Below, one piece after another: positions 29,842 to 39,056 of a stretch of DNA of 64,000 nucleotides. Numbering within the stretch: the stretch's first letter is position 1; each line of letters begins with the position of its first letter. Source of the stretch: Rhizobium rhizogenes (GTDB taxonomy: Bacteria; Pseudomonadota; Alphaproteobacteria; Rhizobiales; Rhizobiaceae). The notes under the pieces are model-generated. The model worked only from the letters and a program-made list of their open reading frames with translations. It did not search any database and was not told where the DNA came from. Position numbers and translations under genes: made by a program. The DNA lies in contig NZ_CP019701.2 in assembly GCF_002005205.3 (NCBI RefSeq), positions 744,001 to 808,000 on the forward strand. Direction: 5' to 3'.

Positions 29842-30191
29842 CGGCGCCATCAGCCGTTGTGAAAAGGATTGCGGCGCGATTTCAGTACCTTCTTGGGTAG
29901 CTGGCGCCGCAAGGCCCCGGATGCCGGTTTCCGGCGAAATTGCCTGTCATACGCTGTGCTTAGCGCGTTTTCAGGCTTTTCGACCGATTGAAACCGTGTT
30001 AAGCGGGCCAAGACTGTGAACAGTCGTCCCGGAGAGACAGGAAGCCGTTGCGATTTTGCGTGACGATGTCTAGCTTGGACCGGGTTGAACGGGTTTGCCC
30101 GCAGTGCCGGATTTGAACGGCGCATGAGGGCTTCTAACAGGGCAGGGTGCCGCGAGGCATTCCCTTCAAAATAAAGGTCGAGGAAACCGAC
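29842..30191. other. Gap fabG-acpP, promoter region for acpP
   Basis: 350 bp with no supportable gene. It is rather long for a fatty-acid operon and suggests acpP has its own strong promoter, but no clear consensus could be fixed by eye. GAGGAAACCGAC immediately before the acpP ATG is the ribosome site. Confidence 0.5.
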
Positions 30192-30428
30192 ATGAGCGAT
30201 ATCGCAGAACGCGTAAAGAAAATTGTAATTGATCATCTTGGCGTTGACGCCGACAAGGTTGTCGAAGGCGCCAGCTTCATTGACGATCTGGGCGCTGATT
30301 CGCTCGACACCGTTGAACTGGTCATGGCTTTCGAAGAAGAATTCGGCGTTGAAATTCCCGACGACGCAGCGGACTCGATCCTGACCGTTGGCGACGCCGT
30401 CAAGTTCATCGAAAAGGCCCAGGCCTGA
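30192..30428 (+). CDS. acpP: Acyl carrier protein
   Basis: 78 aa, acidic. The phosphopantetheine Ser is in [23 protein letters not shown] at 30192 chosen over an upstream in-frame start at 30147 because [12 protein letters not shown] is the conserved N-terminus and a good ribosome site precedes it. Carries fatty-acid intermediates for FabD/FabG/FabF encoded around it. Confidence 0.98.
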   Translation: MSDIAERVKKIVIDHLGVDADKVVEGASFIDDLGADSLDTVELVMAFEEEFGVEIPDDAADSILTVGDAVKFIEKAQA

Positions 30429-30464
30429 TCGACCTTCATCGGGAAGGTGAAATATCTTCCCGTC

Positions 30465-30493
30465 TTGGCCCGGCTTGTCCGGGCCAATGTTTT
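30465..30493 (+). terminator. Rho-independent terminator of acpP
   Basis: TTGGCCCGG pairs perfectly with CCGGGCCAA around a 5-nt loop, followed by TGTTTTA, 37 bp after the acpP stop. It would let acpP be made at much higher levels than fabF. Confidence 0.85.
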
Positions 30494-30677
30494 ATAGAGA
30501 GACGGTACGCGCCCGAACGGGTGTGTGTCCCGTAGATTGCATGGATTTCCGGCCCCGAGGCGGTGCCCGGCGAATAATGCGGACATTTGAAATGCTGCAG
30601 CATTCCGTGAGCGTCACCCCTGTGATGTCCGGCGTTGCAGAAAGACCGATGATTTGGATAAGGGCGGAGCATTGGCG

Positions 30678-31940
30678 ATGAGGCGTGTCGTTATCACCGG
30701 TACCGGCATGGTATCTCCTCTTGGATGTGGAACGGAAGTCACCTGGGAAAGGCTGCTCGCCGGCCAGAACGGTGCCCGTCTCGTAACTGAGTTCGAAGTC
30801 GAGGACCTGCCCGCAAAGATCGCCTGCCGCATTCCCGTCGGCGATGGCTCCAATGGCACCTTCAATGCCGATGACTGGATGGAGCCCAAGGAACAGCGCA
30901 AGATCGATCCTTTCATCCTGTACGGCATGGCCGCCGCCGACATGGCGCTTGCCGATGCAAACTGGCATCCGGAAACGGATGAGGACCAGATTGCCACCGG
31001 CGTGCTGATCGGCTCCGGCATCGGTGGTCTGGAAGGCATTGTCGAGGCGGGTTATACGCTGCGCGACAAGGGCCCGCGCCGCATTTCACCATTTTTCATT
31101 CCCGGCCGTCTGATCAACCTCGTATCCGGCCAGGTTTCCATTCGCCACAAGCTGCGCGGACCGAACCATGCCGTGGTAACGGCCTGCTCGACCGGCGCGC
31201 ACGCCATTGGTGACGCCGCCCGGCTGATCGCGCTTGGCGATGCCGATGTCATGGTTGCCGGCGGCGCCGAATCGCCGGTCTGCCGCATCGCGCTTGCCGG
31301 CTTTGCCGCCTGCAAGGCGCTTTCCACCCAGCACAACGACAATCCCGAAAAGGCCTCGCGCCCCTATGACCGTGACCGCGACGGTTTCGTCATGGGCGAG
31401 GGTGCGGGCATCGTGGTTCTGGAAGAGCTGGAACATGCCAGGGCGCGCGGCGCGAAGATTTACGCCGAAGTCGTCGGTTATGGCCTTTCCGGTGATGCCT
31501 ACCACATCACGGCGCCCTCCGAAGACGGCGAAGGCGCCTATCGCTGCATGTCGATGGCTCTGAAGCGCGCGGGTCTCACGCCTGACGATATCGACTACAT
31601 CAATGCCCACGGCACCTCCACCATGGCCGATACGATCGAGCTTGGCGCGGTCGAGCGGCTTGTCGGCGAATCGGCATCGAAGATCTCCATGTCTTCCACC
31701 AAGTCGGCCACCGGCCATCTTCTCGGTGCGGCGGGTGCCATCGAGGCGATTTTCGCCACGCTTGCGATCCGTGACAACATCGTTCCGCCGACACTGAATC
31801 TCGACAATCCCGATGTCGAGACGAAGATCGATCTGGTGCCGCACAAGGCGCGCAAGCGTCAGGTTAACGTGGCGCTCTCGAACTCCTTCGGCTTCGGCGG
31901 CACCAACGCCTCCCTCGTGCTGCGCCGTTACGAAGCCTAG
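30678..31940 (+). CDS. fabF: 3-oxoacyl-ACP synthase II
   Basis: 420 aa from ATG at 30678 (MRRVVITGTGMVSPLG); a TTG at 30654 is less likely. Condensing enzyme with Cys in VTACSTGAHA, His in NAHGTSTMADT and His in ATGHLLGAAGA, the Cys-His-His triad of KAS II. Elongates acyl-ACP. Followed by a GC hairpin with T-run at 31953. Confidence 0.97.
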   Translation: MRRVVITGTGMVSPLGCGTEVTWERLLAGQNGARLVTEFEVEDLPAKIACRIPVGDGSNGTFNADDWMEPKEQRKIDPFILYGMAAADMALADANWHPETDEDQIATGVLIGSGIGGLEGIVEAGYTLRDKGPRRISPFFIPGRLINLVSGQVSIRHKLRGPNHAVVTACSTGAHAIGDAARLIALGDADVMVAGGAESPVCRIALAGFAACKALSTQHNDNPEKASRPYDRDRDGFVMGEGAGIVVLEELEHARARGAKIYAEVVGYGLSGDAYHITAPSEDGEGAYRCMSMALKRAGLTPDDIDYINAHGTSTMADTIELGAVERLVGESASKISMSSTKSATGHLLGAAGAIEAIFATLAIRDNIVPPTLNLDNPDVETKIDLVPHKARKRQVNVALSNSFGFGGTNASLVLRRYEA

Positions 31941-32387
31941 AGCATGTCTCTTAAAACCGCTGCGCGGTTTTGGGATAAAGACTCGCCTGAAACATAAAAC
32001 AATCGCGACGGATCTGCCGTCGCGATGGCGCGCCCGCCGCAAGCCATCTCGGGTGGTTGCGCCTTTCTCCTGCCGGGTGCTGAAACAGGGCGCTCTTCCC
32101 TTGAAGAACGCCTTGCGGTCTGCGAAAGCCATTTCGATTTTCGCGCCGATATTGTAGTCGTTGACGGGAGATGATTTGCCGGTCTCGAGGGAATTTCCCC
32201 GTTGCCGGCGGATTTCAGATGACAGACGGCTATAGCTGACCGGGTTCTGCCCGAAACGATGTTTCGTGAAGCCGGAAAAGAGGCATTCACAATGTCTCCA
32301 TGTGGTACAGGAAGATATTCCGAACCTGTTTTTGCCGCATTACCTGCGCAAAAAGCGCTGACAACGCCGAACTGAAAAGGACCGACG
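31941..32387. other. Gap fabF-mltG with two hairpins
   Basis: 447 bp with no supportable gene. At 31953-31971 AAAACCGC-TGC-GCGGTTTT forms a hairpin that probably ends fabF transcription; with its flanks (AGCATGTCTCTTAAAACC) it resembles a small repeat common in Agrobacterium genomes, from memory. At 32002-32026 TCGCGACGG / CCGTCGCGA forms a second stem. The right part holds the mltG promoter. Confidence 0.6.
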
Positions 32388-33608
32388 GTGAGCGACACGA
32401 ACCAGAACAGCCAGGGACCATACGGACAGAACGGCGCGGGCGAATCCAATCGCGGCCCGATCATTCCGAAATCCCCAACCGAGGCGCTGCGCCCGGAAAA
32501 GGTGCCGGCCCCGCCGAAGCGCTCCCGCAAGGCCCATGGCCAGCTGGTGATCTTCCTGAATTTTCTGATGACGCTTGCGGTTGCCGTCTGTGTCCTGGCC
32601 ATTGCCGCTTTCTATTACATGATCAATGCGTTCCAGGAGCCCGGTCCGCTTCAGACGAACACACATTTCACGGTGCGCAACGGCGCTGGCATTATCGAGA
32701 TTGCCAATAATCTCGAACGCAACGACGTCGTTTCGAATGCCCGCATTTTCCGCCTGATGACCGGCAGCTACCTGCAAAAGGACCAGACGCTGAAGGCGGG
32801 TGAATATGAGATCAAGGCCGGCGCGTCGATGAAGGACATCATGATGCTGCTGGAATCCGGCAAGTCGATCCTTTATTCCGTGTCGCTGCCAGAAGGTCTG
32901 ACCGTCAAGCAGATGTTTGCACGTCTTGCCGCGGACGAGGTACTGGACGGCGAATTGCCGTCGGCCCTGCCGGCGGAAGGCAGCCTGCGCCCGGATACCT
33001 ATCGCTTTACCCGCGGCACCAAGCGCGAAGAGATCATCAACCAGATGAGTGCGGCGCAGGACAAGCTGATCGACATGATCTGGGAACGGCGCGATCCCGA
33101 CCTGCCGATCAAGACCGTCGAGGAATTCGTGACGCTTGCCTCGATCGTCGAGAAGGAAACCGGCAAGGATGACGAGCGCGCCCACGTCGCCTCCGTTTTT
33201 TATAACCGCCTGAAGAAGGGCATGCGCCTGCAGTCCGACCCGACGATCATCTATGGTCTGTTCGGCGGCGACGGCAAACCGTCGGACCGGCCGATCTACC
33301 AGTCGGACCTGCAGAAGCAGACGCCGTTCAACACCTATGTCATCAAGGGCCTGCCGCCGTCACCCATCGCCAATCCGGGCCGCGCGGCGCTTGAAGCCGT
33401 CGCCAATCCATGGCGCACGGATGACCTTTATTTCGTTGCCGATGGCACGGGTGGCCATGTCTTTGCGAAGACGCTGGACGAACACAACGCCAATGTGCGC
33501 CGCTGGCGCAAGATCGAGGCGGAAAAGGCGGCAGCGGGCGCCAATCCCGATGTGGCCGTGGATGGCCAGCCGGGTGGCGCAGAGGCGGAAAAGCCGGCCA
33601 ACAACTGA
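32388..33608 (+). CDS. mltG: Endolytic transglycosylase MltG (YceG)
   Basis: 406-aa inner-membrane enzyme that cuts nascent peptidoglycan strands. GTG at 32388 preceded by AAAAGG. Cytoplasmic N-terminus of about 45 residues, one membrane helix (FLNFLMTLAVAVCVLAIAAF), a LysM-like region, then the catalytic domain with Glu in ASIVEKETGKDDER and LQSDPTIIYGL. Pairing with gmk/yicC downstream is common in rhizobia. Confidence 0.96.
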   Translation: MSDTNQNSQGPYGQNGAGESNRGPIIPKSPTEALRPEKVPAPPKRSRKAHGQLVIFLNFLMTLAVAVCVLAIAAFYYMINAFQEPGPLQTNTHFTVRNGAGIIEIANNLERNDVVSNARIFRLMTGSYLQKDQTLKAGEYEIKAGASMKDIMMLLESGKSILYSVSLPEGLTVKQMFARLAADEVLDGELPSALPAEGSLRPDTYRFTRGTKREEIINQMSAAQDKLIDMIWERRDPDLPIKTVEEFVTLASIVEKETGKDDERAHVASVFYNRLKKGMRLQSDPTIIYGLFGGDGKPSDRPIYQSDLQKQTPFNTYVIKGLPPSPIANPGRAALEAVANPWRTDDLYFVADGTGGHVFAKTLDEHNANVRRWRKIEAEKAAAGANPDVAVDGQPGGAEAEKPANN

Positions 33609-33616
33609 TAATCGTG

Positions 33617-33645
33617 ACCGGGCCTTGTCATCGCAAGGCCCGGTT
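33617..33645 (+). terminator. Terminator-like hairpin after mltG
   Basis: ACCGGGCCTTG and CAAGGCCCGGT form a perfect stem around TCATCG, followed only by TT. It begins 8 bp beyond the mltG stop, so transcription may be partly stopped before yicC. Confidence 0.7.
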
Positions 33646-33674
33646 TCGCAGGGCATGACGGGGGGAATCTGGAT

Positions 33675-34562
33675 ATGACATTGCAATCGATGACCGGCTT
33701 TGCGCGCAGCGAAGGAACCTCCGGCCGTTACCGCTGGGCGTGGGAATTGCGTTCGGTGAACGGCAAGGGGCTCGATGTGCGCCTGCGTCTGCCCAACGGT
33801 CTTGAAGCGCTGGAAACCGGCCTGCGGGAAATCGCGGGCGAGCATCTCTCCCGTGGCAATATACAGGCGGGCCTGACGCTGACGATTGCGGAAAACCGGC
33901 TGGAGGCCGTCATCAACCGCGATGCGCTCGCTGCGGTTCTGGCGCTCAAGAAGGAACTTGGTGATGTCGTTGACGACAGGCCGTTGAGTTTCGATACGCT
34001 GCTTACGCTGCGCGGCCTTGTCGATTTCCGCGAGGCGGAAGACGACGCAGAGGCGCAGGCGAGACGCAACGGCGATGTGCTGGCCGGTTTCGCGGCCGCC
34101 GTCGAGAAGCTGAAGGATATGCGCGAGCGGGAAGGGGCTTCGCTGTTTGCCATCCTGTCCGGCCATATCGACCGGATCGAGCAGCTTGTAGACGTGATCG
34201 AGAGCGACCCTTCCCGTCAGCCGGAGCAGATCGCGGCAAGGCTTGCCCAGCAGATTGCCCTGATCGGCGATGGCATGCACGGGCTTGATCGCGACCGTCT
34301 CCATGCCGAGGCGGCGCTGATCGCCACCAAGGCGGATCTGCGCGAAGAGATCGACCGCCTGCGCGCGCATGTGCAGGCGTCGCGGGAGCTTTTGACGAAT
34401 GGCGGGCCTGTCGGCCGCAAGCTCGATTTTCTTGCACAGGAATTTAACCGCGAGTCGAATACAATCTGTTCCAAATCGAACGCCAGTGCGGTAACCGCAG
34501 CAGGCATAGAGCTGAAAGTGGTTATCGACCAGTTCCGCGAGCAGGTCCAAAATCTGGAGTAG
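33675..34562 (+). CDS. YicC-family protein (endoribonuclease-type)
   Basis: 295 aa. [14 protein letters not shown] and the C-terminal [26 protein letters not shown] are the YicC hallmarks. E. coli YicC has been described as an endoribonuclease; the older label is stress-induced protein. ATG at 33675. It ends 5 bp before gmk, so they are one operon. Confidence 0.93.
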   Translation: MTLQSMTGFARSEGTSGRYRWAWELRSVNGKGLDVRLRLPNGLEALETGLREIAGEHLSRGNIQAGLTLTIAENRLEAVINRDALAAVLALKKELGDVVDDRPLSFDTLLTLRGLVDFREAEDDAEAQARRNGDVLAGFAAAVEKLKDMREREGASLFAILSGHIDRIEQLVDVIESDPSRQPEQIAARLAQQIALIGDGMHGLDRDRLHAEAALIATKADLREEIDRLRAHVQASRELLTNGGPVGRKLDFLAQEFNRESNTICSKSNASAVTAAGIELKVVIDQFREQVQNLE

Positions 34563-34567
34563 ACCCC

Positions 34568-35230
34568 ATGGCCCCGGTGAATGATTCTCCCGTCACGATT
34601 GCCCGCAGAGGGCTGATGCTGGTGATTTCTTCACCATCCGGCGCGGGTAAATCCACGATTGCCCGCAACCTGCTCGACAAGGACAAGAATATCGGCCTCT
34701 CCGTCAGCGTCACGACGCGTCCGCGCCGCCAGAGCGAGATTGACGGCATCCATTACCATTTCATCTCCACCCGTGAATTCGAGCGTCTGCGCGACAGTGA
34801 CGCGCTGCTGGAATGGGCGGAAGTTCACGGTAATTTTTACGGCACGCCGCGTGGGCCGGTGGAAGATGCCATGGCCGCCGGCCGTGACATGCTGTTCGAT
34901 ATCGACTGGCAGGGTGCCGAGCAGCTGCAGGACAAGATGAAGGCCGATGTCGTGTCGATCTTCATCCTGCCGCCGACGATGACCGAACTGCAATCGCGCC
35001 TGCATCGCCGGGCGGAGGACACCGAAGAGGTCATCAAGACGCGCCTCGTCAATTCCCGCGCCGAAATCGAGCACTGGCGCGATTATGATTATGTCATCCT
35101 CAATGATGACCTGCAGGCCGCCTTCGAAGCCGTGGAAGCCATCGTGAAGGCCGAACGCGTCCGCCGCGACCGCCGCCACGGTATGTTTGATTTCGTGCGT
35201 GGACTGCTTGAGGAAGAGCCGAAGCTCTGA
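34568..35230 (+). CDS. gmk: Guanylate kinase
   Basis: 220 aa. Phosphorylates GMP to GDP. P-loop [13 protein letters not shown]-binding SVTTRPRR and GIHYHF, and FDIDWQGA are visible. About 15 extra residues precede the conserved core ([13 protein letters not shown]); the ATG at 34568 is close behind the yicC stop and is the likely start. Confidence 0.97.
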   Translation: MAPVNDSPVTIARRGLMLVISSPSGAGKSTIARNLLDKDKNIGLSVSVTTRPRRQSEIDGIHYHFISTREFERLRDSDALLEWAEVHGNFYGTPRGPVEDAMAAGRDMLFDIDWQGAEQLQDKMKADVVSIFILPPTMTELQSRLHRRAEDTEEVIKTRLVNSRAEIEHWRDYDYVILNDDLQAAFEAVEAIVKAERVRRDRRHGMFDFVRGLLEEEPKL

Positions 35231-35231
35231 T

Positions 35232-35855
35232 TTACGTTGCGGGTCCGCGTGCCAGCCATTGGCGGGACAGTCGCTCGTCCATCGCGTCTTCCGCCCAGCC
35301 ATGGTCGGTGTCGATCGTCTCCAGGGCGATATCCGCACCGGCTGAAGCCAGTTGTGCGGCCAGATGCGGAGCATCGGAGGGGTGACGCCGGTCGTCACGG
35401 GTGCCCGCCAGCAGAAGTATGGGATATCCTGCTAGATTTGGAAGAGGCTGCTCATTCCTCGGGGATAGTGGGCGAAGCAGGATAGCGCCTTTTGATAGAT
35501 GGCGGTCCTGACATATCGTTTCAGCCGCGATGATCGCACCATTCGAATATCCGACGAGAAAGGGTTTTTGCCCCGTCTGCTGAAAGACGAAGGTGACAAA
35601 CCGGCATAGTCTGGCAGCTTGGTGTTTCAGATCGTCGATATCGAGCTGTCTGTCAGGCTTTCTGCGAAAAAATGCAAAGCCATTCTCCCATGGAACAGCC
35701 CCTCTCGGCGCATATAAGACGCCCTTAGGAAAGCTGGCACGGCCAAAGGAGATGAGGTCGTCTTCCGTTCGTCCCGATCCATGCAGCAAGACAACCGCGC
35801 AATCGGTCGTGTCGGCAGGAATGTCGAGTTTGTAGTGAAAACCGACATTCTCCAC
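35232..35855 (-). CDS. Carboxylesterase/phospholipase-like alpha/beta hydrolase
   Basis: 207 aa. VVLLHGSGRTEDDL is the oxyanion loop, VGYSNGAIIA the nucleophile elbow, GTRDDRRHP holds the acid and DTDHGW the catalytic His. This layout fits the small carboxylesterase (YpfH/hydroquinone-dioxygenase-associated esterase) group. Base composition is a little more AT-rich than its neighbours. Convergent with gmk (1-bp gap). Substrate unknown. Confidence 0.85.
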   Translation of the reverse strand: MENVGFHYKLDIPADTTDCAVVLLHGSGRTEDDLISFGRASFPKGVLYAPRGAVPWENGFAFFRRKPDRQLDIDDLKHQAARLCRFVTFVFQQTGQKPFLVGYSNGAIIAAETICQDRHLSKGAILLRPLSPRNEQPLPNLAGYPILLLAGTRDDRRHPSDAPHLAAQLASAGADIALETIDTDHGWAEDAMDERLSRQWLARGPAT

Positions 35856-35931
35856 GCGCTTGTTCCTCTATTCGCCAGGTCCACGAACCTGCGGCCCACC
35901 ACCGTTCAGAACAGTGCGTCATATGGCGCAT

Positions 35932-36762
35932 TTACAGGCAATTCGCCAATGTCACGAATTCCTCCACCGACAGTGTTTCCGCCCGTCGTGTCGGATCGAT
36001 GCCCGCTTTTTCCAGCAGTGTTTCGCCGCCAAGGCTTTTCACGCTCTGGCGCAGCATCTTGCGGCGCTGGCCGAAGGCGGCCTCGGTCACTTTTTCAAGC
36101 TTGGCAACGTCACAAGGCAGCGGCTTGTCCTTCGGCAGCAGGTGCACGACGGTGGAGGTTACCTTCGGTGGCGGGCTGAAGGCCTGCGGCGGCACGTCGA
36201 AGGCCATTTCCGATACCGTGCGCCAGCCGGCGAGAACGCCGAGGCGGCCGTAATGGTTGTCGCCCTCTTCCGCCACGATGCGCTGACCGACTTCCTTCTG
36301 GAACATCAGCGTCATGGAGAGCCAGAAGGGCGGCCATTGTTTCGGCAGCAGCCAGTTGACCAGCAATTGCGTACCGACATTATAAGGCAGGTTGGCGATG
36401 ATCCGTACGGGTTCGCCGGCGGGAAGCAAGGTCTCGAAATCGGTCTTCAGCGCATCACCCTCGATGACCTCAAGACGTCCGGGATAATGTGCTTCTATTT
36501 CCGCCAGCGCCGGCAGGCAGCGGCTGTCGCGTTCGACGGCGATGACCTTTTTTGCACCAAGTGAAAGAATGGCGCGGGTAAGGCCGCCAGGTCCGGGGCC
36601 GACCTCGATCACCGTCACACCCTCAAGCGGTCCCGCCGTTCGGGCGATCTTCTGGGTGAGATTGAGGTCGAACAGGAAATTCTGCCCGAGCGATTTCTTC
36701 GCATCGAGCCCGTGGCGCTGGATGACATCGCGCAGCGGTGGCAGTCCGTCTATGGCCGCCAT
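35932..36762 (-). CDS. rsmA: 16S rRNA dimethyladenosine transferase
   Basis: 276 aa. Dimethylates the two adenosines near the 3' end of 16S rRNA (KsgA). SAM-binding [12 protein letters not shown], the catalytic NLPYNVGT motif and SLGQNFLFD near the N-terminus. Start at 36762 overlaps the pdxA stop by one base (TAATG). Last gene of the lptF-lptG-lptD-surA-pdxA-rsmA row. Confidence 0.97.
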   Translation of the reverse strand: MAAIDGLPPLRDVIQRHGLDAKKSLGQNFLFDLNLTQKIARTAGPLEGVTVIEVGPGPGGLTRAILSLGAKKVIAVERDSRCLPALAEIEAHYPGRLEVIEGDALKTDFETLLPAGEPVRIIANLPYNVGTQLLVNWLLPKQWPPFWLSMTLMFQKEVGQRIVAEEGDNHYGRLGVLAGWRTVSEMAFDVPPQAFSPPPKVTSTVVHLLPKDKPLPCDVAKLEKVTEAAFGQRRKMLRQSVKSLGGETLLEKAGIDPTRRAETLSVEEFVTLANCL

Positions 36763-37784
36763 TATGCGCCAACCCGGCTGCGGGCAGAGATTTCTGCCGC
36801 CATATTCAGCGCCGCGACAAGGCTCGCTTCATTGGCGATACCCTGACCGGCAATGCCGAAGGCGGTGCCATGGTCGGGTGACGTGCGGATGAAGGGCAGG
36901 CCGAGCGTGACATTGACGGAATCGTCAAAGCCGAGCGCCTTGGCCGGAATGAGTGCCTGGTCATGATACATGCAGACCGCCACGTCGTAGCGCTTGCGGG
37001 CGGCATCATGGAACATGGTGTCGGCGGGCAGGGGGCCGAAGGCATCGATGCCGTCCTTGCGCAGCCGCATGGTTGCCGGATGAACCACATCGCGGTCCTC
37101 GGTGCCCAGCGCGCCATCTTCACCCGCATGCGGATTGAGACCGGCGACAGCCAGACGTGGCGCCGCAATGCCGAATTTCTCGCGCAGATCGGTATCGATG
37201 ATACGGCAGGTCTTGACGATCAGCTCTTCCGTCAGCGCCGCCGGCACGTCTTTTACCGGAATATGGATCGTTACCGGCACGACGCGGACCTTGGGGCCGG
37301 CAATCATCATCACCGGCGTTACCTGCGCGCCGGTCTGGCGCAAGGCAAGATCGGCCAGAAATTCCGTATGACCGGGAAAACCGAAACCCGCTTCGTAAAG
37401 CACGGACTTCGCAATCGGATTGGTGACGACAGCCGCAGTCTTGCCCTCAACCGTCAGGGACACGGCGGTCTCGATGGCCTTGATCGTCGCGTGCGCTGCT
37501 CCGACATGCGGCTGGCCCGCCTGTACCTCGAAACCGACGGGAAGCGGAAGCACAGGGAAAGCACGCTCGAACAGGCCTACGGCATCACCCGCTTCGCAGG
37601 TCTCGATGGTGACCGGGATACCGATCAACGCCGCACGGCTCGCCACCACATCGGGATCGCCGATGAAGATAAAGGGCGGCAGACCGTTCTCCCGGCGCTT
37701 TGCCCAGGCGGTGATGGCGATATCAGGGCCGATACCGGCTGGATCTCCCTGTGTCAGGGCAAGCGGCAGGGATGCATGTGTCAC
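36762..37784 (-). CDS. pdxA: 4-hydroxythreonine-4-phosphate dehydrogenase
   Basis: 340-aa NAD-dependent enzyme of vitamin B6 synthesis. [11 protein letters not shown] at the N-terminus; metal-ligand His in [10 protein letters not shown], in [13 protein letters not shown] and in [11 protein letters not shown]. The surA-pdxA-rsmA order is conserved in Gram-negative bacteria. ATG at 37784. Confidence 0.97.
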   Translation of the reverse strand: MTHASLPLALTQGDPAGIGPDIAITAWAKRRENGLPPFIFIGDPDVVASRAALIGIPVTIETCEAGDAVGLFERAFPVLPLPVGFEVQAGQPHVGAAHATIKAIETAVSLTVEGKTAAVVTNPIAKSVLYEAGFGFPGHTEFLADLALRQTGAQVTPVMMIAGPKVRVVPVTIHIPVKDVPAALTEELIVKTCRIIDTDLREKFGIAAPRLAVAGLNPHAGEDGALGTEDRDVVHPATMRLRKDGIDAFGPLPADTMFHDAARKRYDVAVCMYHDQALIPAKALGFDDSVNVTLGLPFIRTSPDHGTAFGIAGQGIANEASLVAALNMAAEISARSRVGA

Positions 37785-37810
37785 GGAAAGACCCGGCTTT
37801 CGTCTCAGTA

Positions 37811-38758
37811 TCAGGTGTTGACGATCTGCGCCTTCTTGCGCAGCTCATCCATATATTTCTTCTCGTTGGGGTTTTCGCCGCCCTTGGCCTTCATCAGGTC
37901 TTCGGCCTTGAACACCATTTCCGCGGCATAGTCGTCGGATACCTGACGCTGCTTGCAGATCGCCAGATATTCGACGCCCTTTTCGGTCACGCGGGTGCCG
38001 GTGGTGCCGCCTTCCTTGGTCTTTTCCACCAGCGCCTTCCAGTCTTCCGGCAGTTCGGGCGCGAGAATTCGTCCAAGATCCTTGATCGCCACGTCGCGCA
38101 TGGTTGCGGCAAAGCTCATGGCCTGATCGCAGCCGGGGTAACGCTTGCGCGAGGCTTCGGCCTCGGCCTTGCGCTTGCCGGTAATGGCGTTACGCTTCGA
38201 TTCCGGAATGACGAAAATGATCTGCTGCAGGAAATATTCCGTGGTGACCGGCTTGTCGCCGCGTTCCTTCAGGCGGGTGACGAGATCCTGGGTCGACATC
38301 TTGCCGCGTGCGCCATAACGGGCGTTGACAAGGCGAGGCCAGCTCATCTGTACGGCGATGAAGGCTTTGAAATGATCGGCGCCAACACCGGCTTTCGAAA
38401 GGATCTGTGTCAGCTGCTGCGGGTTCATTTTGTTATTGGCGGCAAAGCGCGCAAAAGCCGCGTCGACATCGTCCGTACTGACCGACATTTTCACGCGGCC
38501 GATTTCTTCACGCTTCAGCGCTTCGTCCACCAGCTGCTCGCGGGCCTTTTCGTTAAGATTGCCGGACTGGCGCTGCAGCTTCAGGAAGGCGACGCGCTTG
38601 GCGATATCGTCATTGGTGATCGGCGTCTTGTTGACGACGATCTTGACCGCGCTGTCGGCAAGGGCCTGGCCGGAATAGGGCACGACGGCCATGGGGACGG
38701 CGAATATCGCAAAGGCGAAAGCAGCGCCACGCAAAGCCGTCTTTCCGAAATTCATCAT
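37811..38758 (-). CDS. surA: SurA-like periplasmic chaperone (short form)
   Basis: 315 aa from the first of two adjacent ATGs at 38758, six bases after GGAG. Signal peptide [22 protein letters not shown], then a SurA N-terminal domain ([18 protein letters not shown] stretch [15 protein letters not shown]) and a single parvulin-like part ending [17 protein letters not shown]. coli SurA has two PPIase domains and 428 aa, so this is reduced. Position after lptD supports an outer-membrane protein chaperone role. Confidence 0.88.
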   Translation of the reverse strand: MMNFGKTALRGAAFAFAIFAVPMAVVPYSGQALADSAVKIVVNKTPITNDDIAKRVAFLKLQRQSGNLNEKAREQLVDEALKREEIGRVKMSVSTDDVDAAFARFAANNKMNPQQLTQILSKAGVGADHFKAFIAVQMSWPRLVNARYGARGKMSTQDLVTRLKERGDKPVTTEYFLQQIIFVIPESKRNAITGKRKAEAEASRKRYPGCDQAMSFAATMRDVAIKDLGRILAPELPEDWKALVEKTKEGGTTGTRVTEKGVEYLAICKQRQVSDDYAAEMVFKAEDLMKAKGGENPNEKKYMDELRKKAQIVNT

Positions 38759-39018
38759 ATCCTTCTCCCTTTCGTCGGGCCGGGTCCTGTTTCCCTGTCC
38801 CGCCAATCTGTTCGTCTGTCGCTCAGGAGTGCGGCACTCCCGGCTTTCAGAGCTGCATTTTTGTATCCGCACCACGATTTTGCCACGTATATATCATCGT
38901 GATCCGCAGGACGGCAATGTGTCGGTTTGTTGAAAGAAAACCCCGATGGAGGTTTAAACGCAGCCGACACTGGCGTGTTGTTGCGGCAAAACCGTGACTT
39001 TTACTGGCTGAATGGCAA

Positions 39019-39053
39019 AAAGGCAGGCCACGATGCTGTGTGACCTGCCTTTA
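39019..39053 (-). terminator. Rho-independent terminator downstream of lptD
   Basis: On the minus strand AAAGGCAGG...CCTGCCTTT forms a 9-bp stem closing an inner CAC/GTG stem, with an A/T tail. It lies directly after the lptD stop. The rest of the 298-bp gap 38759-39056 holds the surA promoter; nothing else is seen. Confidence 0.8.
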
Positions 39054-39056
39054 AAC

